DNA of 64,000 bases from positions 3,933-67,932 of the forward strand of contig DBGO01000016.1 in assembly GCA_002295925.1 (NCBI GenBank), given 5' to 3'. Of this stretch, positions 17,988-26,051 are shown one piece after another. Within the stretch, counting starts at the first letter, position 1, and each line of letters opens with the position of its first letter. This DNA comes from Flavobacteriales bacterium UBA852 (GTDB taxonomy: Bacteria; Bacteroidota; Bacteroidia; Flavobacteriales_E; Vicingaceae). A program made the position numbers and the translations under genes. The notes under the pieces were generated by a model. That model saw only the letters and a list, made by a program, of their open reading frames with translations. It made no database searches and was not told the DNA's origin.

Positions 17988-18698
17988 ATGACACCAAAAG
18001 ACGAAGAAAAGATAAAAAGTAAGTTTAAAGAAAAAAGCTGGCAAGAGATAAAAGCCAACGATTCGTGGGCAATATTCAAAATAATGTCCGAATTTGTTGA
18101 AGGTTTTGATAAATTAGCAAAAATTGGCCCGTGTGTTTCTATTTTTGGTTCAGCACGTACAAAAGAAGATAATAAGTATTATCAATTGGCTGAACTGATA
18201 GCTTATGAATTAGCATTACGTGGATTTGGTGTAATTACAGGAGGTGGACCCGGAATTATGGAAGCAGGGAATAAAGGAGCGCATAAAGCCGGAGGTCGTT
18301 CGGTTGGTTTAAACATAAAATTACCTTTTGAGCAATATCATAACCCTTACGTTGACCAAGATAAGTTAATCAGTTTTGATTATTTCTTTGTTCGTAAAGT
18401 AATGTTGGTGAAATATGTGCAAGGATTTATTGTGATGCCCGGAGGGTTTGGCACATTAGATGAATTCTTTGAAGCACTTACATTGATTCAAACCAATAAA
18501 ATAGGGCGTTTCCCCATTGTGTTGGTTGGAAAAGATTATTGGACAGGCTTGGTCGATTGGATTAAATCGTCCGTATTGAAAGAAAGGAACATTAACGAAG
18601 AAGATATGTTTTTGTTTAAATTGGTAGATACAGCAGAAGAAGCCGTTGCTTATATCGATGATTTTTATTCTAAATATCTGCTAAAGCCTAATTTCTGA
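17988..18698 (+). CDS. LOG-family (TIGR00730) Rossmann-fold protein
   Basis: A 236-residue member of the LOG/'lysine decarboxylase-like' family, many of which hydrolyse nucleoside 5'-monophosphates to base and ribose 5-phosphate. Seen: VSIFGSARTKEDNKYY, GFGVITGGGPGIMEAGNKGAHKAGGRSVGLNI and the catalytic PGGFGTLDEFFEALTLIQ (P-G-G-x-G-T-x-x-E). The N-terminal extension of about 40 residues (EEKIKSKFKEKSWQEIK) fits the longer, non-plant-type members. It begins 4 bases after uvrA and ends the operon. Whether it makes free cytokinin-like bases or salvages nucleotides is not visible. Confidence 0.9.
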   Translation: MTPKDEEKIKSKFKEKSWQEIKANDSWAIFKIMSEFVEGFDKLAKIGPCVSIFGSARTKEDNKYYQLAELIAYELALRGFGVITGGGPGIMEAGNKGAHKAGGRSVGLNIKLPFEQYHNPYVDQDKLISFDYFFVRKVMLVKYVQGFIVMPGGFGTLDEFFEALTLIQTNKIGRFPIVLVGKDYWTGLVDWIKSSVLKERNINEEDMFLFKLVDTAEEAVAYIDDFYSKYLLKPNF

Positions 18699-18739
18699 TA
18701 TTTGAATTATATTTATCGGATAAAAATCCGGAAAATACC

Positions 18740-18783
18740 AACCCGATGAGTTAGCTTTACTTAAATCTTGCTCGTCGGGTTTT
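18740..18783. terminator. Shared hairpin between convergent LOG and PorP genes
   Basis: AACCCGATGAG (18740-18750) pairs with CTCGTCGGGTT (18771-18781) with one mismatch and a 20-base loop, followed by a T-rich tract on the plus strand. The right arm lies in the last codons of the PorP gene (stop at 18757). A second small hairpin, CGGAT-AAAA-ATCCG, is at 18717-18730. Confidence 0.55.
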
Positions 18784-19770
18784 ACTTTTTGTAAAATTAG
18801 CAACATATCCGAGCATAATTTCAAATCCACCCATACCATTACTTGCCTTTGCCAATTTCGATACATTAAAATCATAACTTAATCCTATTTTCATACCTGA
18901 ATATTGAAATTGTGCAACAGGATAAATAGCATCACCTACACGCATATAGGCACCAATAGAGAAAAATGCTTCATTTCTAAAATCGGTATAATGCGATGAT
19001 TCTTGCAATTTATATTTTAAAGCTCCGCCTAAATTAAAATGACCGTTTGGACCTTGTTTCATGTATAATATGTTGGTAACAAAAGATGCATTAGAAGTTG
19101 CATTGCCGAACTCACCGGCAGCAGTAAATACCCATCTTTTGTATAAACTTTGTGCATTTGAGCCAAATTCAATGGTTGGTGAGGTAATGTGGTTAAGTGA
19201 AAGTCCGGCAGAGTAGATGGTATAATTGTTAGGCATGTAAAGCCAATGAATTCCTGCACTCATATCAAATGCTGAAGCAGATGACGCTATTGCAGACTCA
19301 TTTGAAGGTAAGGCGGTGTTAAAATCATTTCCTGCCCATTGGCTGTCCCAATAAAATGCAGAAATGTCAAGAGCGCGTTGTTCCATTCCGGCTTTAAAGC
19401 CAACCGAAAAGTAATTTTTTTGTCCATTATCCAAACCAAAATGATAAGCTAAGGAAGCATTATATGCCGTTTGAGTAAAATTACTTTCTCCGGATTTATC
19501 ATTAAAGAAATTTAAACCTACACCAAACTTTCCATTTGATTTTTTGAATAATGGCATATCCAAAGAACCATTCATGGTAACATAAGGTGCGGCAATGCTT
19601 CCCCATTGATTTCGGTAGTTGGCTATGGCGCGTAAATCACCGTTTAATCCTGCTTGTGCCGGATTGTAAACAACAGGGGCGTTAAAAAACTGTGAAAAAT
19701 GAATATCTTGTTGTGCATATCCATATTGTACAATTAACAATAATGATGCTATGATTTTTATTTTTTTCAT
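18757..19770 (-). CDS. PorP/SprF family T9SS outer-membrane protein
   Basis: A 337-residue beta-barrel with signal peptide ending YGYAQ. The family hallmark is QDIHFSQFFNAPVVYNPAQAGLNGDLRAIANYRNQW, and C-terminal strands (GMKIGLSYDFNVSKL) precede GGFEIMLGYV. Family knowledge: PorP/SprF proteins assist surface attachment of T9SS cargo with type B sorting domains, each usually encoded beside its own large cargo gene. Here a 1257-residue type B protein lies 19 bases upstream on the same strand, an arrangement like sprB-sprF. Multiple PorP paralogues are normal, so this is a dedicated partner rather than the core secretion component. Confidence 0.93.
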   Translation of the reverse strand: MKKIKIIASLLLIVQYGYAQQDIHFSQFFNAPVVYNPAQAGLNGDLRAIANYRNQWGSIAAPYVTMNGSLDMPLFKKSNGKFGVGLNFFNDKSGESNFTQTAYNASLAYHFGLDNGQKNYFSVGFKAGMEQRALDISAFYWDSQWAGNDFNTALPSNESAIASSASAFDMSAGIHWLYMPNNYTIYSAGLSLNHITSPTIEFGSNAQSLYKRWVFTAAGEFGNATSNASFVTNILYMKQGPNGHFNLGGALKYKLQESSHYTDFRNEAFFSIGAYMRVGDAIYPVAQFQYSGMKIGLSYDFNVSKLAKASNGMGGFEIMLGYVANFTKSKTRRARFK

Positions 19771-19789
19771 AATGTCAAGTTTAAAAAAA

Positions 19790-22700
19790 TTATCTGATTA
19801 AAGTGATATTTCCTTTTAGTTTTTGTGAGGAAAAGTCTTTGAAGGTTACCTCTAAATAATAAACAAAAACACCTTCATTTTCAGGTTTTCCTTTAAAAGT
19901 TCCGTCCCAACCTTGAGTAATATCGGTAGTTTCAAAAACTTTTTGTCCATAGCGGTTATAAACTATAAATAGCAGTGTCTCAATACCATTTCCTTTCACA
20001 TATAATATATCATTATTTCCGTCATTGTTTGGTGAAAATGCATTAGGAACCCCAATGGCTGTTTCAACTTCTACTAAAACTTGTACGCTATCCAAGGCAA
20101 AACATCCGTTAGAATCGGTATAAAGCACAGTATAGGTTGTGTTTTCTTGAGGCGAAGCAACAAGCGAAGAACAATTATTACAATCCAAATCATCATTTGG
20201 TGTCCAATTATAGGTTCCTCCCGGTGGGGTTCCGTTTGCCGTTAAGTTGGCTTGTCCGCCCAAAACAATGGTTGTGTCTCCGGATGCAGTTACTGTTGGC
20301 AAAGAATGAACAGTTATATTAACCGTGTCGGTATCAGAGCCCAAACTATTTGAAACAATGAGAATTACATCAAAATTTCCGGCTGTGTTCCAACATACAT
20401 CCCCGGGGTTTTGTTGTGTGGATGAGGAGGGTATTCCTCCAGTGAATATCCAATTCCAAGCGGTTGAGCCTCCTGAGGAATTATCGTTAATAGTGATGCA
20501 ATTACCTTGGCAAATTTCTGTAGTTGAGGCAGTTATTTGAGCTGTAGGTAAATTACAAGAATTTACGGTTATGGTAATAGTCGTGTCATCTGTTCCGTTA
20601 GCATCTGTAATTTGTAAAGTGATGTTGTATGTTCCGGCAGTATTAAATGTAACGGTATGTGGCCCTTGTGTATTGGCAGAAGCCGGAGTACCTCCGTTAA
20701 ATGTCCAGTTCCAAGCCGATATGTTTGTTCCCGTAGAGTTATCGGTAAAAGTAATACTGTCTCCTTCGCAAATGGATGTTGCAGAAGGAGTGAAAGAAGC
20801 TAAAGGTTGGGAGCAGTTATTCACCGTAATGGTAATTTGATCTGAATTGCTGCATCCGTTTGCATCAGTACCGGTAACGGTATAAGTTGTGGTAGATGAC
20901 GGTGTAAACGGTACACCATCAACAACTCCATTATTCCACGTATAAGTTGATGCTCCTGAGCCGGTTAAGGTAACTTGGTCGCCTTGACAAATTGAGGTAG
21001 AGGGTGAAGCATTTGCTGTAACTGTTGGCAAAGGATTAACGGTAATGGCTATTGTCGTATCATCTGTAACATTAGCATCTGTGATTTGTAAAGTAACGTT
21101 ATACGTTCCTGCAGTATTAAATGCAACGGTATGAGGACCTTGTGTGTTTGAAGAAGTCGGAGTACCTCCGTTGAATGTCCAGTTCCAAGCCAAAATGTTT
21201 GTACCCGTAGAGTTATCGGTTAAAGTAATACTGTCACCTTCACAAATAGTAGTACTTGAAGGAATAAAAGAAGCAATCGGTTGTGAGCAGTTATTCACTG
21301 TAATGGTTATTTGTGCCGTGTCACTGCAACCGTTTGCATCGATTCCTGTTACGGTAAAAGTTGTGGTAGAAGTTGGTGTAAATGGCACACCATCAACAAC
21401 TCCATTATCCCACGTATAAGTTGATGCTCCTGAGCCGGTTAAGGTAACTTGGTCGCCTTGACAAATTGATGTTGCCGGTGAAGCATTTGCCGCAACTGTT
21501 GGCAGTGGATTGACAGTAATGGCAATTGTCGTATCATCGGTGCCATTGGCATCAGTAACTTGTAAAGTGATATTATATGTTCCTGCAGTATTAAACGCAA
21601 CAGTATGTGGTCCTTGAGTATTTACGGAAGAAGGCGAACCTCCAGTAAATGTCCAGTTCCAAGCTGAAATATTTGTTCCTGTTGAGTTGTCGGTAAAAGT
21701 AATGCTGTCGCCTGCGCAAATAGATGTAACTGAAGGAGTGAAAGAAGCAACAGGTGCAACGGTGCAATTAGTAACGGTAACATTCACTTGGATATAATCC
21801 GCCAAATCACATGTTTTAATATAATAAGATGTATTATTAGAAAGGGTAGGAGTGGTAAAACTGCTGCCGGTACCTACTAATGTTCCGGTAAAAGGAGCAT
21901 CATACCATTCTATGGTTGCTCCGGAAGGCAATGTTCCGATAACCGTAACAGCAAGCGTTACAGCAGAACCGCTGCAAATTGTTGTGTCGGAAATTGTTAA
22001 ATCATAAGAGTTGTTTGGGATAATCGAACCGATAACACCATCGTGGCCTTTTGTAGCTCCGTTGGGTGGGAAATTGGTGACAAATGGAGAATCTGTTGTA
22101 CCATTGTTCCCTCCATTCACTTGCATAGCAGGTGTTCCGTTTGAAACAGCTATAAAGCCGCCTCCACCGCCACCACCTGGACCTTCAGCTTCGTTAACTG
22201 AACCAAATAATCCAATTGCAAAATTTTGTGTTCCGCCATCTCCACCGTTTGCCTGAAGCGTTAAAGAGGAAGCAACATTTCCTGTTGTGTTTAGAATGAT
22301 AGTGCCGCCTGCTCCACCGCCACCACTTCCGTCAATATTGGCAACACTTCCAAAAGGTGCACCACTTGGGTCGTATGTATCTTGTCCGTTTTCTCCGTTT
22401 GCTAAAATGTTCCCGTTACCGGTAATATCACCATAAGTTAATAAATAAACTATTCCGGCGCCATTTCCACCTCTTCCGGCATCACCGTCATTTCCGTCTC
22501 CGGCACCGCCGCCACCACCCATGAAAATTTTACCGGTAGAATAATCTAAAGGTTGTCCGCCTCTTCCTCCGTTATCTCTTCTGTTATCGCCTCCCCAAGC
22601 ACTGCTTCCGGGTGGGTCACTTAATTCATTTGCATCAGTGTTGGCAAATGAATAACCGCCTTTTCCTCCACCTTCTGCCACTATTGAAGAATATCCGGCT

Positions 22701-23563
22701 CCCTCCAAGTTCCATGCGGTAACATAATTGGCATTGGAAATGTCCGGTACTCCGAAACCTCCTTGCCAATTGGAAATATTTCCGGCGTTTGCACCACCGC
22801 CGCCACCTGCATTATGGCAAGTTGCTCCACCACCACCATTTGCACAGGCACCTTTGCCGTACCTTCCACCAAATGTGTCATAATCAGTTTGACTGCCGGC
22901 AATTCCTTCGCCTTTTTCAGAACCTCCGGTAGGACTGGTATCGGCATACCACATACAACCTATATTTGATTGATTGTCTACTTGCCCACCTCTAAATCCA
23001 AGGGCAGAAACATCAATTTGTCCGCCGTTAAATGTTGTCGTTCCGTTAACTTCTATGGCAACAACTCCTCCGGTATTACCGTTCCAAGCGGGACAGGTAA
23101 TATTTGCTCCACTATTAAGTGTTAGAGTCGAATATCTGGGTACTCGTATAACTTGTGTTTTTCCTGAAGCTGAATAATCATGTTTTAATCCACAATCTAA
23201 ATTGATAGTTGTGCTGTTTGGCACAGATTCTACTTGAGCAAATTCATAATTTCCGGCATTATTGTAGCTGCCTGTAGCTAAATCTCCCCAACTTGGCTGC
23301 GTGTTGTCTATTGTATTAACAGATGCCCCTTGCATTTGGATAATTAAAATTAAATCGCCTTGAGCTAATGGCGGTAATCCGGAGCCGGTTAATGAGGAAG
23401 AAGTCACTGAGATGGAGGTTGTCCCTGCAGTTACGTCTGCAGTAAGTGTGGTGTAATCATTTACAATTTCAGTAGTAGAAGAGGTTTTACTGCCATCTTT
23501 ACCTCTTTGAGCCGTCGCTGTAAATGTTACAATTAAGAAAGTGTAAAATAATAAATATCTCAT
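19790..23563 (-). CDS. Giant Gly-rich/PKD surface protein with T9SS type B (gliding-type) C-terminal domain
   Basis: A 1257-residue secreted protein with a signal peptide to about residue 18 (TFTATAQ). An N-terminal domain is followed by a very Gly-rich region (about 180-480, runs such as GGGGGANAG and GPGGGGGGGF). An Ig-like module with paired Cys comes next, then four to five PKD domains (SFTPSVTSICAGDSITF, NISAWNWTFTGG) alternating with short Ig-like units. The end is a type B sorting domain (VPNAFSPNNDGNNDILYV to KLKGNITLIR). It is presumably an adhesin carried by T9SS and displayed with help from the downstream PorP/SprF protein. Confidence 0.92.
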   Translation of the reverse strand: MRYLLFYTFLIVTFTATAQRGKDGSKTSSTTEIVNDYTTLTADVTAGTTSISVTSSSLTGSGLPPLAQGDLILIIQMQGASVNTIDNTQPSWGDLATGSYNNAGNYEFAQVESVPNSTTINLDCGLKHDYSASGKTQVIRVPRYSTLTLNSGANITCPAWNGNTGGVVAIEVNGTTTFNGGQIDVSALGFRGGQVDNQSNIGCMWYADTSPTGGSEKGEGIAGSQTDYDTFGGRYGKGACANGGGGATCHNAGGGGGANAGNISNWQGGFGVPDISNANYVTAWNLEGAGYSSIVAEGGGKGGYSFANTDANELSDPPGSSAWGGDNRRDNGGRGGQPLDYSTGKIFMGGGGGAGDGNDGDAGRGGNGAGIVYLLTYGDITGNGNILANGENGQDTYDPSGAPFGSVANIDGSGGGGAGGTIILNTTGNVASSLTLQANGGDGGTQNFAIGLFGSVNEAEGPGGGGGGGFIAVSNGTPAMQVNGGNNGTTDSPFVTNFPPNGATKGHDGVIGSIIPNNSYDLTISDTTICSGSAVTLAVTVIGTLPSGATIEWYDAPFTGTLVGTGSSFTTPTLSNNTSYYIKTCDLADYIQVNVTVTNCTVAPVASFTPSVTSICAGDSITFTDNSTGTNISAWNWTFTGGSPSSVNTQGPHTVAFNTAGTYNITLQVTDANGTDDTTIAITVNPLPTVAANASPATSICQGDQVTLTGSGASTYTWDNGVVDGVPFTPTSTTTFTVTGIDANGCSDTAQITITVNNCSQPIASFIPSSTTICEGDSITLTDNSTGTNILAWNWTFNGGTPTSSNTQGPHTVAFNTAGTYNVTLQITDANVTDDTTIAITVNPLPTVTANASPSTSICQGDQVTLTGSGASTYTWNNGVVDGVPFTPSSTTTYTVTGTDANGCSNSDQITITVNNCSQPLASFTPSATSICEGDSITFTDNSTGTNISAWNWTFNGGTPASANTQGPHTVTFNTAGTYNITLQITDANGTDDTTITITVNSCNLPTAQITASTTEICQGNCITINDNSSGGSTAWNWIFTGGIPSSSTQQNPGDVCWNTAGNFDVILIVSNSLGSDTDTVNITVHSLPTVTASGDTTIVLGGQANLTANGTPPGGTYNWTPNDDLDCNNCSSLVASPQENTTYTVLYTDSNGCFALDSVQVLVEVETAIGVPNAFSPNNDGNNDILYVKGNGIETLLFIVYNRYGQKVFETTDITQGWDGTFKGKPENEGVFVYYLEVTFKDFSSQKLKGNITLIR
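20560..21760 (-). repeat. Tandem ~474-bp repeats encoding PKD + Ig-like pairs
   Basis: A 158-residue unit (PKD domain plus Ig-like domain) recurs with a 474-base period; for example the start of a unit at 20811 recurs at 21285. Two near-identical full copies and a partial third are visible. High DNA identity implies recent duplication or gene conversion and possible length variation. Confidence 0.85.
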
Positions 23564-23690
23564 TTTTAATATATTGCGTTATTATATTATGACTTAGTAG
23601 AAACCCATAAAGTTGCTTTAAAAAATTTAATAATGTAGTATTATGTTAAAGGAATTTTGTATTTTTATCAAAATTAAAAAATTAAAAATT

Positions 23691-23930
23691 ATGAAAAAAG
23701 TTATTTTAAGTGTCGCTTTAACCGGATTATTTGCTGTTGCAGCTGTAAATACAGTAAAAGCTGTTAACAATGATGCTACTGTTTTATGCGAAGATGGTAA
23801 AGACGGAAAAAAATGCGATAAAAAGAAAAAGAGCTGTTGCAAAAAATCTGAAGAAAAGAAAAGTTGTTGTTCTAAATCTTCAGAGAAAAAATCTTGCACA
23901 AAAACAACAGAGAAGAAATCAGAAGAATAA
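23691..23930 (+). CDS. Small exported Lys/Cys-rich protein
   Basis: The start is ATG 23691; the longer frame from 23643 would precede the signal peptide. The 79-residue product has a clean signal (MKKVILSVALTGLFAVAAVNTVKA). A mature part of about 55 residues is almost only Lys, Cys, Ser, Glu, Asp and Thr. It has seven Cys, two as CC pairs, in repeats of the form KKSCCKK, KKSCCSK and KKSCTK. No family is recognised. Paired Cys between Lys/Glu suggest metal binding or disulfide cross-linking in the periplasm or on the surface. It is the only plus-strand gene between two adhesin operons and is followed by a strong terminator. Confidence 0.75.
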   Translation: MKKVILSVALTGLFAVAAVNTVKAVNNDATVLCEDGKDGKKCDKKKKSCCKKSEEKKSCCSKSSEKKSCTKTTEKKSEE

Positions 23931-23952
23931 ATTCCATTCTTCTTAACTTATT

Positions 23953-23985
23953 AAAAAGCCCTTGAATCATTTTCAAGGGCTTTTT
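23953..23985. terminator. Strong bidirectional rho-independent terminator
   Basis: AAAAAGCCCTTGAA and TTCAAGGGCTTTTT form a 14-bp stem around a short loop, with A and T runs on both sides. It lies between the convergent ends of the Lys/Cys-rich gene (23930) and the lamin-tail protein gene (23994) and should serve both. Confidence 0.92.
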
Positions 23986-23993
23986 AAATATCT

Positions 23994-26051
23994 TTATTCA
24001 ATAACTATTTTTTGCCTATAGCTATTGAAACTATTATTCATATTTATAATATATATTCCGCTTTGAAGATGACTTAATATTATTTTATTGCCGGAATTTA
24101 TATTTGAAGTGTAAACAACTTTACCTGAAACGTCATAAATAGATATATTTTGCAAATCGTCATTAATTCCGGTAAAAAATAATGTTTTGGTGTTATTATC
24201 GAAATAAAAGCCCAAATTATTGTTGATTCCTTCTATAACAATGATTTCAGAATACTCGAAATTTCCATTAAAATCAACTTGTTTTAATCTAAAATAATTC
24301 GGATTTTCAGTATTTCCATCGTAATAAAATTCATATTCTTGTACATAATTACTGTTTCCGTTCCCCGGAACATGTCCGATAATATTAAAATCTAATCCGT
24401 TGTTGCTGTGCTCAACAGCAAAATAGTCATTGTTTATTTCTGAAGCCGTTGCCCAAGTTAATAGGGTTAAATCTTCGTTGATGACTTGTCCTGTAAAGTA
24501 AATTAATTCTACAGGCAATGGTACAGCGCAATTGGCATTATTTTTATAATAAGGATTTCCTGCCGCATCAAAATCAACATAATCGCCATCGGTTCCGGTG
24601 TTAGCAGAGCTGGCATAGTAAGTTACCGCATCACTGCAAGTTGATGAAAAGTCTATAGCAGTTGTTCTGTTGCCCCCTGAATTTGCAAACCTGCCACCGG
24701 TATTGGTGTTGTTGCAAAATATGGCATAAAAAGGACCTGCTCCACATTGGCTGCTGAAATCCATGGTGTAGGAAGGTGGATTGCCTGTAAAAACAATTAC
24801 TTGTGCATTTGCCGGTATAGTGTCAGAAAATACAAATAGTCCTGGACAACCGGCTGTTGTGTTCAATTGATTGATATAAGTTGGGTTATTCAATAAAGTA
24901 TTGGTGCCACATCCATTATTACAAAATGTTCCTGCACTTGGAAAAGTAATGCTTAAACTGTCCACATATGTGTCGAAATTACCATTCTGGTAAATAATGT
25001 ATTCATCTGTACCTTCAGCACTTGAGCATGCATTTACCAAAATACTTTTTATTTCAGGGCAAGTGCAATTATTATCCGTAGTAAAAGAACCGGTTACAGC
25101 AGTAGCTAAGTAGTTTTCATCACAATTTGGTGAACTGCCATTGTATTCAAAAACAGCAACATAATAAGTGGTATTACTGTTTAATCCCAAGACAATTGTA
25201 GAATTTCCGTTTCCGTTGTAAACAACATACTCGCCTGCCGCAATGGCGCTACCACTACCAAAATTATTATCAGCCGGATAATTGGTTTGGTCGGCAGGTG
25301 TGCCGGAAATAGGATTGACAGATACCACTACAATACGGTTATTTCCATCGCCATTAGTCCAAGAAATATCTGCTTGATAGCATTGAATATTTGTAAATGT
25401 TAATGAAGAAGGCGCGGTTGTCGGTTCGGTTAAAGGTGTGCAAGCACAATTGGCTGTATGAGAGCCCAAATTAGAAACATCATCTTGAGGAAATTGAGTC
25501 CATTCTGTACCTAAAGTAGGGAAGGGACAATTTATAGGTGAGTCTGCTGTGATGCCTGAGCATACACTTGAATTTCTTATCAGTGTTTTATTTTGTGTTG
25601 AATTTCCGCCCCCTGTCCATGATGAACCGGGGTCACAACCAATATTCCCAAATAAGTCTATCGTAGAAGAAGTACTTATTTTGAATAACTCTACGGCATC
25701 GTCTCCATTAAAGTTCAGAGAGCCGGTACTTAAATCCGGTATTCCAGACCATGCAGTAGCTGACGAGTTGGCGATAACATAAACGTTACCATTAGTTAAG
25801 GTACCTGATAAACTAATAGTTGAAGTAGGTGTAGTCGATCCATTAGCGTATATGCGTATTTCATAATCAGTTAAATTAACAGAAGCTCCGGTTCCATTAT
25901 AAATTTCTATATATTTATTGTTGCTGCTTCCTTCAATATATTCGGATATGATAAGGTCTGTTGTTTGTCCATATGTGTATGAAATGGCAAATAAGAGTAT
26001 AAATATTATAAAAACTCGTATAGTATGTAAGTTAAAAGTTTTCACAATCAT
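23994..26051 (-). CDS. Lamin-tail-domain secreted protein with T9SS type A sorting domain
   Basis: 685 residues with signal peptide ending ISYTYGQ. The first domain is a lamin tail domain (DLIISEYIEGSSNNKYIEIYNGTG, LTDYEIRIYANGS, NGDDAVELFK). A fibronectin-III-like unit follows (LTFTNIQCYQADISWTNGDG). Residues ~330-510 form a Cys-rich domain starting CPEIKSILVNACSSAEG that is also in the upstream protein. The tail has VELIYFTGQVINEDLTLLTWATASE and a type A sorting signal (ISIYDVSGKVVYTSN to YRQKIVIE). It is likely surface-exposed or released. Its start overlaps the upstream gene's stop by 4 bases (ATGA). Confidence 0.88.
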   Translation of the reverse strand: MIVKTFNLHTIRVFIIFILLFAISYTYGQTTDLIISEYIEGSSNNKYIEIYNGTGASVNLTDYEIRIYANGSTTPTSTISLSGTLTNGNVYVIANSSATAWSGIPDLSTGSLNFNGDDAVELFKISTSSTIDLFGNIGCDPGSSWTGGGNSTQNKTLIRNSSVCSGITADSPINCPFPTLGTEWTQFPQDDVSNLGSHTANCACTPLTEPTTAPSSLTFTNIQCYQADISWTNGDGNNRIVVVSVNPISGTPADQTNYPADNNFGSGSAIAAGEYVVYNGNGNSTIVLGLNSNTTYYVAVFEYNGSSPNCDENYLATAVTGSFTTDNNCTCPEIKSILVNACSSAEGTDEYIIYQNGNFDTYVDSLSITFPSAGTFCNNGCGTNTLLNNPTYINQLNTTAGCPGLFVFSDTIPANAQVIVFTGNPPSYTMDFSSQCGAGPFYAIFCNNTNTGGRFANSGGNRTTAIDFSSTCSDAVTYYASSANTGTDGDYVDFDAAGNPYYKNNANCAVPLPVELIYFTGQVINEDLTLLTWATASEINNDYFAVEHSNNGLDFNIIGHVPGNGNSNYVQEYEFYYDGNTENPNYFRLKQVDFNGNFEYSEIIVIEGINNNLGFYFDNNTKTLFFTGINDDLQNISIYDVSGKVVYTSNINSGNKIILSHLQSGIYIINMNNSFNSYRQKIVIE

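Noticed and set aside
22011..22256. Plus-strand frame encoding Pro-rich peptide opposite the Gly-rich adhesin
   Set aside because: Reverse complement of glycine codons gives proline-rich shadow frames; no start context, signal or family feature.
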